DNA from: Prorocentrum cordatum
Taxonomy: Eukaryota; Sar; Dinophyceae; Prorocentrales; Prorocentraceae
Direction of reading: 5' to 3'
DNA length: 64,000 bases
NCBI GenBank assembly: GCA_963575745.1
Contig: CAUYUJ010018323.1
Location: 1 to 64,000 of the forward strand
Both the position numbers and the translations under genes were made by a program. Under the pieces are notes generated by a model, which worked only from the letters and a program-made list of their open reading frames with translations, had not been told where the DNA came from and searched no databases. Positions within the stretch are counted from its first letter, which is position 1; each line of letters starts with the position of its first letter. This document shows, one piece after another, positions 54,630 to 62,996 of the stretch.

Positions 54630-55050
54630 AAGTTGCCGCGCGAGGCCTTCATTATTTTCCTCATAATACAACGTCCCATCTTGTATCACAGTTGCCATAT
54701 GCCCGTATGCTCGCGGGGATTGCGAAGTTGCTGGGTTCTGGCAGTTTCCCTGAGCTGTCGGCTCGCGTGGGGGAAACCAGCCGCTGGGCAGTTCAGGGGC
54801 GGAACTCACGAGGACGCACCCCTGTCGAAGTTTCTGCCATTGGAGCCCGTTCAAAGGCTGTGGGAGCTTCTTGGGCTAGGGCCACCACGAGGGTGCGAAA
54901 TTAGTCGCGCTTCGCGCTTCGCGGTCTGCGCCATTTCAGAGCGAGGCGCGAGGTCCGAATCCTGTTCCCGGGGGGGGAGGGCGTCGCGAAATCGCGAAGA
55001 TAATTGCACTTCGCGCAGCTCGAAGCGCGAAGATACTTAGATAGTTGCCC
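54630..55050. other. Unique sequence, no gene recognised
   Basis: A plus frame at 54633-55040 (135 residues) and one at 54605-54904 overlap. Neither has a domain. 54900-55040 has short CGCGAAG/CTTCGCG inverted repeats. Confidence 0.35.
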
Positions 55051-55054
55051 TAGA

Positions 55055-55255
55055 TCCGGTATCACCGATCCCCATCCCCATCCCCATCCCCTTCGAGACC
55101 CCCACCAAGTTACCCCCCCCGTTGGGGATGCACCCCTCGAAGCCCACAGGGAACGGCCTATGTCCCCATCCAGGGGGGTTCAGTCGGCCAGTGGGGCCCA
55201 GGCCACGCCGCTGGGGATGGTGATCGTTTAGACGATACTCATATCGGGGGCGGCA
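55055..55255. repeat. Inverted-repeat element, family 10, copy 1
   Basis: Opens GGTATCACCGATCCCCATCC and closes GGGGATGGTGATCG plus TTTAGACGATAC. Blocks CCCGTTGGGGATG and AGGGAACGGCCTATG have partners at 57850-57892, and the ATCG..AACGATGCCC end has a partner at 58093-58110. The copy at 57791-58112 is split by a family 3 element. Confidence 0.55.
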
Positions 55256-55432
55256 AGGAGGGGGGTGATGACTAGGTGGGTGGATATCATGGTGGGGGCC
55301 ATGATATTTCCCCAGATTTCATGGCGCCTCTTCTTATTTCATGTCGGTCCTGGCCCCCCCCCTGGGCCGCGCACATGCCGCCGGTCATGATTTGCACCCC
55401 CCCCTTCGGGAGCCTTGAGACGGGGGTCAATG

Positions 55433-55628
55433 CAAACGGGGGTCAGCCAGGGCACCGGATCCTGCAGGATCCTGCGAAGACCCCCTCCGGCTGACCCAGG
55501 TTAGCGAGCCGCTCGTGGCTGCGAGGCGGCCGCGCCTATTGGTTGACCCGGGTTTGCGAAGACCTGCGATGCAGTTTTTTTTGTTTTTCTTGCATTGCAG
55601 TTTTTGGTTTCCTGCTGGCCCGGGTCCC
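55433..55628. repeat. Dispersed repeat, family 6, copy 1
   Basis: ACGGGGGTCAGCCAGG, CCGGATCCTGCAGGATCC, TGCGAAGACCCCC, GAGCCGCTCGTGGC and GCAGTTTTTGGTTTCCTGC all recur in order at 62735-62920. GATCC/CTGCAG palindromes and GACCCGGGTC motifs give strong secondary structure. The length is about 200 bp. Confidence 0.85.
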
Positions 55629-55838
55629 CTCTTTCGGGTATGGCCAGGACCCCAGGTAAGGGGACCTGGTTAGTGGTAGGGCCCCGGAGCCTTTGAACTG
55701 GCCAGACTCACTGAACCAGGTTTGCCACAGCTGGTGCTTTTTCGGGTGACGGCAGTTCTGCTCAGTGCAACTGGGACGGGGGGGGGGGGCGCCCCTGGTA
55801 CAGATCACTAAACCAGGTTCCACTAAACCCAGTTCTTT

Positions 55839-56006
55839 GGGTGACGAGATCTATACATATCCACTGCTCCCTGGCCAGGCCCATCCTGAAACCAGCAGCT
55901 GTGTATCCGCCCTCCTGGCCAGGCCAGGAGCGCGTGGCGTATACACCGCTGGCGGGTTCAGGATGGGCCTGGCCAGGGAGCAGTGGATATGTATAGATCT
56001 CCTGCC
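55839..56006. mobile_element. Family 5 fully palindromic element, copy 2
   Basis: Arms share GACGAGATCTATACATATCC, ACTGCTCCCTGGCCAGG and CCCATCCTGAA in inverted order, with the centre near 55925. It is related to 26446-26608 but has diverged inside. Confidence 0.85.
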
Positions 56007-56219
56007 AACGCCCGACCCTTGGCCGCTCCCGAGAAACGATACCCTCAGGCAGTGAGCTCAGGGGGCGCCTTGGGGCCGCCCGTGGGCCCCAGGACGTCCC
56101 GCCCTCGGCCAGCCTGCGGGGGCCCTCCCTGTGCGGGCCCTCTCGGCGCCGGCCGGCCCTGCGCCCGCGGGGCCGCTCCCGGCCCTCTCGGAGGGGCTCT
56201 CTCTCTCTCTCTCTCTCTC

Positions 56220-56283
56220 AGGAGGGGAGCAACACACAGGCACAATGAATCGTCGAGTCCCCAGAAAATAGGGGAAACTACGG
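56220..56283 (+). mobile_element. Family 1 element, copy 5, 3' truncated
   Basis: TCAGGAGGGGAGCAACACAC, CACAATGAATCGTCGAGTCC and CCCAGAAAATAGGGG match the first 60 bp of the family. Similarity ends at GGGAAACT, where the next coding fragment begins. A (CT)n tract precedes it. Confidence 0.8.
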
Positions 56284-56457
56284 GAAACTTTCTGGCTCTT
56301 CCTCCACGAGGAGGCCAATGCAGCCCTTGCGGACATCGACAGGGGACTGGAGTGGGTCCACGGTCTGGGCGACACCTGGAAGCGTGTGGCCACGAAGGTG
56401 GGGGACGAGGTCGCGCACGATTTCGTTCTCGTCGCCGCGGTCGCGCACAGCTACTGA
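56284..56457 (+). CDS. Terminal exon of an unknown gene, intact paralog
   Basis: A 57-residue frame ends in TGA at 56455-56457. The end of the protein reads FLHEEANAALADIDRGLEWV, then HGLGDTWKRVATKVGDEVAH and DFVLVAAVAHSY. It is helical and charged, with nearly all third positions G or C, so it looks like true coding sequence. A paralog at 59262-59431 keeps the reading but has a stop. Differences between the two are mostly single bases, and several keep residue class, which suggests past selection. No domain is recognised, and the 5' border is obscured by the truncated family 1 element. Upstream exons are unknown. A family 1 element starts 15 bp after the stop. Confidence 0.6.
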   Translation, partial: ETFWLFLHEEANAALADIDRGLEWVHGLGDTWKRVATKVGDEVAHDFVLVAAVAHSY

Positions 56458-56471
56458 AGGGAAGCCATGAT

Positions 56472-56634
56472 TCGGGAGGAAAAGAAACACACCGACACAA
56501 TTAATCGTCGAGTCCCCAGAAAATATTGGAAAATATGGGGAGTGGGGGGGAAGACAGAAACTCCCAACATATGGGAACATGTTGGGAGTCCTGTTATTTG
56601 TTCCTATTTATCTGTGTGTCCCAGGGCCCCTTCA
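56472..56634 (+). mobile_element. Family 1 short element, copy 6 (163 bp)
   Basis: Starts TCGGGAGGAAAAGAAACAC and ends GGGCCCCTTCA. The 5-bp flanks ATGAT and CTCTC do not match. The paralogous region at 59431 runs on without this insertion, so it marks an occupied versus empty site. Confidence 0.9.
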
Positions 56635-56647
56635 CTCTCTTGGGGTA

Positions 56648-56825
56648 CGGGTCGGGGCCCTGAAGAAGGAACCCTTTTCGTTGGGGAGGGGCTCGGTGTT
56701 CCTTGATTGTTCCGCAGTTTGCCTTTGGTTTCCCTGAGGTTTCCCATGGGAAGTCGAAGCTTCACTTATGGGAGAAAGGGGCCTCGTTCCTCATATTTGG
56801 AGTTCCTTAGGTCGACGCCCCGACG
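56648..56825. mobile_element. Family 4 TA-flanked element, copy 2 (178 bp)
   Basis: TA at 56646-56647 and 56826-56827. Termini CGGGTCGGGGC and GCCCCGACGG. It starts 13 bp after the family 1 copy ends. Confidence 0.85.
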
Positions 56826-57076
56826 GTACGGGTCGGGGCTCCCCGGAGCCAGCGGTGACCTGAAGAGCTCGGAGCACCAACGCTCCCCAGAGCCCATAGT
56901 GACGTTCGGAGGCCGATAGGCCTCCTACCCTGACACGTCGATTGGCGAGTTGGCCGTTTTCGGTTCGCGAGGGGGCGTCGCGGCTGCCATTTTTGCGGGT
57001 CCAGGTCCATCGGTTTCGGTCCTGGGCTATTTTCACTGAGGGGAGGTTTACAATAGGGAGGTTTGTCCACCGCCGA

Positions 57077-57429
57077 GACGTGACAAGCTCTGAACACCAA
57101 GGCTCCCAAGAGGGAGCGGTGACGCCACTAGCTCCTGAACACCAAGGCTCACAAGAGCGAGCGGCGACGTGAACAGGTCTGAGCACCAAGGCTCCCAAGA
57201 GCCCATCGTGAGGTGACCAGCTCTTACCACCAAGGCTCCCAAGAGCAATCGACGACGTCACAAGCTCTGAACACCAAGTCTCCCAAGAGCTCACATTGAC
57301 GTGACAAGCTCTTAACACCAAGGCTCCCAAGAGGGAACGGTAATGCCACACGCCCTTAACACCAAGGCTCCTGAAAGCGAGCGGTGACGCAAACAACTCT
57401 CAACACCACGGCTCCCAAGAGCGAACGGC
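57077..57429. repeat. 44-bp tandem array, eight units
   Basis: Each unit is GACGTGACAAGCTCTGAAC, then ACCAAGGCTCCCAAGAG and GGAGCGGT-like bases. Eight units follow without gaps, each 44 bp. Two diverged units sit at 56845-56905, before a unique spacer. 44 is not a multiple of three, so the minus-strand frame through it is not a repeat protein with a constant unit. Confidence 0.9.
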
Positions 57430-57660
57430 GCCACGATCCATCTCGGGGAAGTTTTTGAAGCGCTAACACGCTTGTCGCCTGTTGGGCTGGCGAATTTTGG
57501 TCAAGGATCGCCCAGCCACGCTGTCCGCCGATGTAGATGAGGATTTGGCGCATTCTCCAGGCGAGAGCGGGTGAAAACGAGGGCTTTGAACCCACTGCCA
57601 GTCCTGACTCTGTAGACTCTTGCAGAGCAGGGTTTCGGGACGATCAGAGTCGTCTATAAC

Positions 57661-57790
57661 TTGGCATCGCTCGGACGTGTGCATTTTTCCTTCGGCGAGG
57701 ACCATCGAGGAGCATCCTTGATCATTTGGCGAAAAAAAACACGCACGAAACCGAAAAAACACAGGGAATGGACGTCCGAGCGATGGCCAG
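57661..57790. mobile_element. Family 2 short inverted-repeat element, copy 1 (130 bp, TSD ATAAC)
   Basis: Starts TTGGCATCGCTCGGACGT and ends ACGTCCGAGCGATGGCCAG, with ATAAC duplicated at 57656-57660 and 57791-57795. Inside are TTCGGCGAGG, CATCGAGGAGCATCC and an A-rich tract. Confidence 0.95.
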
Positions 57791-58112
57791 ATAACCGGTC
57801 CCCATCCCCACTGGGCTATGGTATCTCAGCCCCGCCAGCCCACCCCCCAGGTGAGGATAGGCCCTGCGAAACCCGAAGGGAACAGCCCATATTCACCACC
57901 CACCAGACCACCCCAACCCAACCCGAAGGCTCAGATTTACCCTCGATTTCCAGTGGGGCGGGGGTCGGGACACGTCGAAAAAACAAATGTGGAACCCTTA
58001 ATCCCCCCCAACCCGAAATTCGGGTCTTCGGGTTGGGTTGGGGTGGTCTGGTAGGTAGTCACATATCCCAACCCAGGGGAGTTGGGAGGGGGATCGCTCA
58101 AACGATGCCCAG
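57791..58112. repeat. Family 10 copy 2, split by a family 3 element
   Basis: Left part 57797-57892 (GGTCCCCATCCCCA, CGAAGGGAACAGCCCATA) and right part 58062-58112 (CAGGGGAGTTGGG, GGATCGCTCAAACGATGCCC) match the family 10 copy at 55055. Confidence 0.5.
57893..58061. mobile_element. Family 3 short inverted-repeat element, copy 2 (169 bp, TSD CATAT)
   Basis: The terminal repeats differ at few of 33 positions: TCACCACCCACCAGACC and, inverted, TGACTACCTACCAGACC. CATAT is duplicated at 57888-57892 and 58062-58066. The length equals that of copy 1 at 7874. Confidence 0.95.
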
Positions 58113-58439
58113 ACGACGAGACCTGGAAGCGGCAGGACGACACGGACACCGTGAGCGGGTCCTGTAGGTTCGTGTCGTGTCGACCGGCGGCGACCCCGCC
58201 GCGGGCGTCCGAAGGATGAACGCCGCCGGCGACCCAGGATCGCTTGCTGTTCAAAGATCCGACGTCTGGGAAACGGCAGATCGTTCAAGGCTGAACGATG
58301 CCCGCGGTGTCACGAGCCAGCACCGAAGCCGGCACGACGCGAACCTGCCGTAGCTGGTCAATCGCGCTTTCTGCCCACTGAGGCTTGGCCAAAGGGGCCC
58401 CCGATCTCCCCCCAGGGTCGTTCAGGGCCACCAGCCTTG

Positions 58440-58565
58440 TGTGATGGCAGGAGGAGGAGGAGGAGGAGGAGGAGGAGGAGGAGGAGAGGGGAGGAGGAGG
58501 AGGAGGGAGGAGGAGGAGGAGGGGGGGAGGAGGGGGGGAGGGGGAGGAGGGGGAGGAGTGCGGGA
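58440..58565. repeat. (GGA)n array
   Basis: A purine triplet tract with GGGG interruptions, followed to 58745 by GGACCTCGGGGTGGCCTC repeats. Confidence 0.9.
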
Positions 58566-58799
58566 TGTCACGGTGGACGTCGCCTGAGGACCTGGGGACT
58601 TTGGGGTGGCCCCAGGAACCTCGGGGTGGCTTCGGGGTGGACGTCGCCGCGGGACCTCGGGGTGACCTCGGGGACGGGTGGTCTCGGGCTGGACGTCGTC
58701 CGGGGGCCTCGGGGTGGCCTCGGGTTTCCCGGGCCCCTGGGATCGCCCGAGGTTCCTTGGTCTTCTTTGCTCTGTCTTGTCGTCCTTGGCGCCGCCTCG

Positions 58800-59020
58800 C
58801 TTCGCTCTGCGTTGCTTTGCGAGCTCTGCGTTTCTGTGCTTGACTTCGACCATCAATATTTCTGTTGCCCTGTAGCCTTGCATTACATGGGTCTGCGCGG
58901 CTTTTCAGTGCTGATTGCTTTGCATTGCTTGTTGCAGCTTTGCATGGCTTTGCATTGGTTTGCGTTACTCTGCATTGCTTTGCGCTGCTTTCCACTGCTT
59001 TGCAGACTAGTGCTAAAGCG
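58800..59020. repeat. GCTTTGCATT 5-10 bp degenerate array
   Basis: Repeats of TTTGC/ATTGC/GCTGC pentamers; reverse-complement type of the array at 12330. Confidence 0.8.
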
Positions 59021-59135
59021 TGGCGGACTGCACGCAATGACGACGCTAGGGGAGCCAAGGGGAGAGTGTGTGTGTCGTTAGCGCTTGAATCCTGACCATT
59101 TGCAAACACATTTCCAGGCCATATTCACATGACAG

Positions 59136-59158
59136 TCTGTGGCCATTTTGGCTCACAG
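59136..59158 (+). other. Spliced-leader-like sequence followed by a splice donor
   Basis: The 20 positions 59136-59155 match the dinoflagellate spliced-leader exon (D-CCGTAGCCATTTTGGCTCA) at 18 sites, including 14 in a row (GCCATTTTGGCTCA). It continues CAG then GTAGGG, close to the exon end AAG and the GT donor of a spliced-leader RNA gene. It could be a spliced-leader RNA gene relative, a relic carried by a reinserted mRNA, or chance. A coding fragment starts about 105 bp downstream, which favours the relic view. Confidence 0.5.
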
Positions 59159-59261
59159 GTAGGGTGCAACAGCTTAATTTCGTGGGGGTGGTGTGGGGGG
59201 GAGGGGTAGTAGTTATCGCTCTCCGAGATCGCAGCTCCAGCCACGGCCCACACTTGAGGGC

Positions 59262-59431
59262 TCTTCCTCCACGACGAGGCCCATGCAACCCTTGCGGACA
59301 TCGACAAGGAACTGTAATGGGTCCATGGTCTGGGCGACACCTGGAAGCATGTGGCCACGAAGGTGGGGGACGAGGTCGCGCACGATTTCGTTCTCATCGC
59401 CGCGGTCGCGCACAGCTATTGAAGGGCAGCC
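59262..59431 (+). pseudogene. Paralog of the 56284 exon, with a stop codon
   Basis: Reads LFLHDEAHATLADIDKEL, stop (TAA), then WVHGLGDTWKHVATKVGDEV and AHDFVLIAAVAHSY before the TGA at 59429-59431. About 93 percent of bases match 56291-56457 by eye. One TGA also lies just before the shared part. Since the residues after the TAA remain readable, the stop is probably recent. After the shared GCCATGATT the sequence runs into unique DNA instead of a family 1 element. Confidence 0.65.
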
Positions 59432-59468
59432 ATGATTGCCTCAGCTGGGCGCAGCGTGACTGCGAATC

Positions 59469-59633
59469 TTCAAGGGGCCCAAAGACACAAATAAATACAC
59501 ACACAAATAACATATTCCCCATATGTTCACAGAATTTCTGGGTTTTTGTCTTACCGCCGAATTCCCAGATTTTCCCATGTTTTCTTGGGGATCGACGATT
59601 CATCGTGTCTGTGTGTTTCACTCTTCCCTCCTG
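59469..59633 (-). mobile_element. Family 1 short element, copy 7, minus strand (165 bp, TSD GAATC)
   Basis: Reverse orientation: ends CCCTCCTG on the plus strand and begins TTCAAGGGGCCC. GAATC is duplicated at 59464-59468 and 59634-59638. Confidence 0.93.
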
Positions 59634-59832
59634 GAATCTGGCCGTCCGCTTCGCCAGGCACGTGCAGAGCACCCGGGGTAGCCGACCTCGCGGGGCCGCC
59701 GCCTTCCGCGGGGCCGCCCCTCCTCTCGGCAGGCACGCGGGGGGCCTCGACCCAAAGCGAGGACACGCTGGCCCCGGCTGCTCTCCTTGACAGTGCCGCG
59801 GACGAAGAGCCACCAGGAGGGTCAAGCACGTA

Positions 59833-60008
59833 CACTCGGGGCCCTGAAGAAGGAACCCTTTTGGTTGGGGAGGGTCTCCGCGTTCCTTACGTGTTTCACA
59901 GCTTGCCTCAGGTTTTCCTTCGGCGTTCGATCGGAAATCGAAGTTAAACTTTTGGAACATAGGGGCCTCGTTCCTTGTTTAGGGTTCCTTAGGTCAACGC
60001 CCCGACTG
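59833..60008. mobile_element. Family 4 TA-flanked element, copy 3 (176 bp)
   Basis: TA at 59831-59832 and 60009-60010. Termini CACTCGGGGC and GCCCCGACTG. The inverted symmetry extends outside the TA (GTCAAG and CTTGAC). Confidence 0.85.
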
Positions 60009-60009
60009 T

Positions 60010-60360
60010 ACTTGACCAGGGCCGCCGTACGGAAGTGCCCCCCATCTGCTTCGTGACAGCTCGTAACCAGGCGCGCTCGGTGGCGGTCGTCAATGGGGGT
60101 TTCGCCATGCCTCTAGCGGAAGCTTGGAGGGCAGCGGTGCGCAAGTATACTGTCTAGCGCACGCTCGTGCCATTGCTCATGTGCCTACGGAGACGCGGCT
60201 TCATTCATTCATTCTAGACACCCAGAGCAGAGCCCTCAAGCGCTTGAAGGACCCTGGCCACAGCGTGTTCGGCTCCGACGTGGGAGTGTTGGGCCCCTGC
60301 GGCGTGCAAGGGACCACACTCCATGCCAAATTTGGCACCGTCCACCGCGGCTGGGACCTT
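60010..60360. other. Unique sequence, no gene recognised
   Basis: A plus frame (60124-60360) and minus frames overlap here. No motif is seen. Confidence 0.35.
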
Positions 60361-60364
60361 CCAG

Positions 60365-60530
60365 GCCAAGGAGGAGGAGGAGGAGGAGGAGGAGGAGGAG
60401 GAGGAGGAGGAGGAGGAGGAGGAGGAGGAGGAGGAGGGGGGAGGAGGAGGAGGAGGAGGAGGAGGAGGGAGGAGGAGGAGGAGGAGGAGGAGGAGGAAGA
60501 GGAGGAGGGGAAGGAGGAGGAGGAGGTTCC
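60365..60530. repeat. (GGA)n array
   Basis: A nearly pure purine triplet tract with few interruptions. Confidence 0.95.
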
Positions 60531-60555
60531 TGGGGCGCGCAAGCCCTCGATGAGT

Positions 60556-60652
60556 GGGTGCCTCGATGGACGGGCCTTCGCCCCGACAGCGCTCGTCCTG
60601 GGCGGCGTCGTCGAGCTGGGCGCGGCGCGCCCGCCTGCGCTCGTACTTCTCC
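60556..60652 (-). CDS. Possible exon on the minus strand (unknown)
   Basis: The minus strand reads EKYERRRARRAQLDDAAQDE then RCRGEGPSIEAPTH. It is charged and helix-like, and most third positions are G or C, as in the better-supported exons here. The fragment is cut at its 5' side by a family 2 element. The opposite strand is also open but gives a less protein-like composition. No family is recognised. Confidence 0.3.
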
Positions 60653-60653
60653 C

Positions 60654-60783
60654 TTGGCATCGCTTGGACGTGTGCATTTTTCTTTCGGCGAGGGCCATCG
60701 AGGAGCATCCTTGATCATTTGGCGAAAAAAACACGCACGAAACAGAAAAAAGCACAGGAAATGGACGTCCGAGCGATGGCCAG
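60654..60783. mobile_element. Family 2 short inverted-repeat element, copy 2 (130 bp, TSD CTCCC)
   Basis: Starts TTGGCATCGCTTGGACGT and ends GACGTCCGAGCGATGGCCAG. CTCCC is duplicated at 60649-60653 and 60784-60788. Confidence 0.95.
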
Positions 60784-60789
60784 CTCCCG

Positions 60790-61350
60790 ACCATGGCCAG
60801 CAGGTGTGAACGCTTGGTGGTTTTGCTGCGTGGCGGGGTGGGAGGTGTGGCGCGGGTTTGCAGTCCAGGAGGCTGCGTGGCGCAGGCCGCTTTTTGGACG
60901 ACGCCGCCCCGGCGAGGTGCGATCCGCCTTTTGCCCTGGATGAAGTGAGGAGGGAGCAGGGGGGAGGCAGATGAGCAAGACGGAACGAGAAGGTCGTTGA
61001 TTGTGCGACCACGGTAAAAGTACACACCCACGCAAGTACAACCCAGGTTGTTTTTCCGATGTAGTCATGTACGCGCGCGCGCGACCAAACATGCGCGACG
61101 ACGCCCCCCCCGAGTGCGAAATCGCTTTCACCACGCGAGCAGGGATGTGAGATGGTAAATTTCGAGGGGCGCACGCAAGGACGAGATGGGGAGGGAGAGC
61201 AGCAACACAGGACTTACGCATGGGACACCCATCGCGCTTGAGTACGCACGAAGTTGAAGCTCGGGGCACACGAGGGGACATAGGGTTGCTTCAACAACAA
61301 GATGCTACGACCTTGAGTGCTGTTCCAAGGGGTCCTCAGTACAGCTTTGT
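60790..61350. other. Unique sequence, no gene recognised
   Basis: Contains a CGCGCGCGC tract near 61072. Frames on both strands have no motif. Confidence 0.4.
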
Positions 61351-61357
61351 GGATTTC

Positions 61358-61416
61358 TTTGCTGCTCTGGCCCCACCCTACTCCAGAACGGAGAGGGGTG
61401 GGACCAGAGCAGCAAA
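61358..61416. repeat. 21-bp-stem hairpin
   Basis: TTTGCTGCTCTGGCCCCACC with its inverse GGTGGGACCAGAGCAGCAAA, one mismatch, loop of 17 bases. There is no T tract after it, so it is not called a terminator. Confidence 0.8.
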
Positions 61417-61806
61417 CAACTCGACAATGCGGATGTGGTCTTGAACCGACACACGAGCAGGAACCCGTGATTACATCAGAACCGACAAGCAGAGGGGTCT
61501 TCTATTTTCACACGCGAGCAGACAGGAGAGGGCTTCTGGGTGAAGCGAGACTGGCCCCGTGTGGACCACGTCGCAAAGGCTCCCCTTGTGGTCCGCTGGT
61601 CCATGCGGCGCGGCGCAGCAACAACCATTTTTGCTTCTGTTGGGGGGCCTGGGGGTGGGGTGGGTAATTTTGCCCAGCGCTTGGTCAGTCTCGGTGCTGC
61701 CGGCTCAGATCTTGCTGAGGACGCAGCAGTCGGGAACAAAAACCCGCTTTGGGCGTCGCCGGGGGCCCGACTTGTGAGCGTGTGGCCCTGCTTTCCTCCC
61801 ATCCCC

Positions 61807-61936
61807 TTGGCATCGCTCGGACGTGTGCACTTTTCCCTCGGCGAGGGCCATCGAGGAACATCCTTGACCATGTGGCGAACAAGCCGCGCACGAAGCCGAA
61901 ACAAAAACAACAAAGGGACGTCCGAGCGTTGGCGAG
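61807..61936. mobile_element. Family 2 short inverted-repeat element, copy 3 (130 bp, TSD TCCCC)
   Basis: Starts TTGGCATCGCTCGGACGT and ends GACGTCCGAGCGTTGGCGAG. TCCCC is duplicated at 61802-61806 and 61937-61941. The site is a pyrimidine tract just before the candidate exon at 61951. Confidence 0.95.
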
Positions 61937-61950
61937 TCCCCCCTGCCCAG

Positions 61951-62088
61951 GCAAGGCCGAGGTCAAGTCCACGCTTGCCTCGCTGACGAATCCCATGCTC
62001 CGGTCGGGCGCCGCCGTCGCCGCGTACGTCGCGCACGCCGGGCAGGCCTCCGCGGCCTACACGCTGGCCGAGAGGCTCGCGCCCACCC
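61951..62088 (+). CDS. Candidate exon of an unknown gene
   Basis: The phase reads KAEVKSTLASLTNPMLRSGA, then AVAAYVAHAGQASAAYTLAE and RLAPT. Almost every third base is G or C and the peptide is a plausible amphipathic helix pair. A pyrimidine tract ending in CCTGCCCAG immediately precedes it, a good acceptor. Without the family 2 insertion the tract would be longer (TCCTCCC joined to CCCCTGCCCAG), so the element appears to have entered the polypyrimidine part of an intron. The 3' border is not clear; a GGA array begins near 62103. No family is recognised. Confidence 0.5.
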
Positions 62089-62102
62089 CTCGCGGACCCC
62101 AG

Positions 62103-62690
62103 CAGGGGGAGGGGAGGAGGAGGGAGGAAAAGGAGGGAGGAGGAGGAGGAGGAGGAGGAGGAGGAGGAGGAGGGAGGGGGAGGAGGAGGAGGAGGAGGAG
62201 GAGGAGGAGGAGGAGGAGGAGGAGGAGGAGGAGGAGGAGGAGGAGGAGGAGGAGAGGAGGAGGAGGAGGAGGAGGAGGAGGGGAGGAGGAGGAGGAGGAA
62301 GGAGGAGGAGGAGGAGGAGGAGGGGAGAGGAGAGAGGAGGAGAGGGAGGAGGAGGAGGAGGAGGAGGAGGAGGAAGGAAGGAGGAGGAGGAGGCGGAGGA
62401 GGAGGGAGAGGAGGAGCGGAGGAGTGGGAGGAGGAGGAGGCGGAGGGCGGAGGAGGAGGAGGAGAGGAGGAGGAGAGGAGGAGGAGGAGGGGAGGAGGAG
62501 GAGGAGGAGGAGGAGAGGAGGAGAGGAGGAGGAGGATGAGGAGGATGAGAGCGAGGAGGAGGAGGAGGAGGAGGAGGCGGGTAGGAGGAGGAGGAGAGGA
62601 GGAGGAGGAGGAGGAGGAGGGGGTAGAAGGAGGAGGGGGAGGAGAGGACGGCAGGGGGGGAGGGGGAGGAGCAGGGGGAGGACGGCAATC
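62103..62690. repeat. Long purine-only (GGA)n array
   Basis: Nearly 590 bp of G and A on one strand, mostly GGA/GAGG units with only a few pyrimidines. It is the longest purine tract in the window. Long mirror-symmetric purine tracts can form triplex DNA. Confidence 0.95.
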
Positions 62691-62719
62691 CCCCGGCGGC
62701 GCGCGCAGGGGGTGGGAGA

Positions 62720-62920
62720 CGGGGGTCAATGCAGACGGGGGTCAGCCAGGGGGCCGGATCCTGCAGGATCCTGCGAAGACCCCCTCTGGCTGACCCGGGT
62801 CTGCGAGCCGCTCGTGGCCGCGAGGGCGGCCGCGCGTATTGGCTGACCCGGCTTTGCGAAGATTTGCGTTGCATTTTTTTTTCCTGCACTGCAGTTTTTG
62901 GTTTCCTGCTGACCCGGGTC
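62720..62920. repeat. Dispersed repeat, family 6, copy 2
   Basis: Matches 55433-55628 block for block, then continues with GACCCGGGTC motifs. Both copies are preceded by GAGACGGGGGTCAATGCA. Confidence 0.85.
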
Positions 62921-62996
62921 TGGATTGACCCGGGTCAGAAGATCCCCGATGGAGGCAGAGGGAGCGTGCCTGCTCAGGCTGGCTTTCTGTCGGGCG

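Noticed and set aside
61358-61416. Transcription terminator hairpin
   Set aside because: Strong stem but no T tract and no gene directly upstream; a bacterial-type terminator is not expected here.
61476-62889. Long open frames on both strands over the GGA array
   Set aside because: Purine triplets have no stop codon in most frames; only the short 61951-62088 part has coding character.
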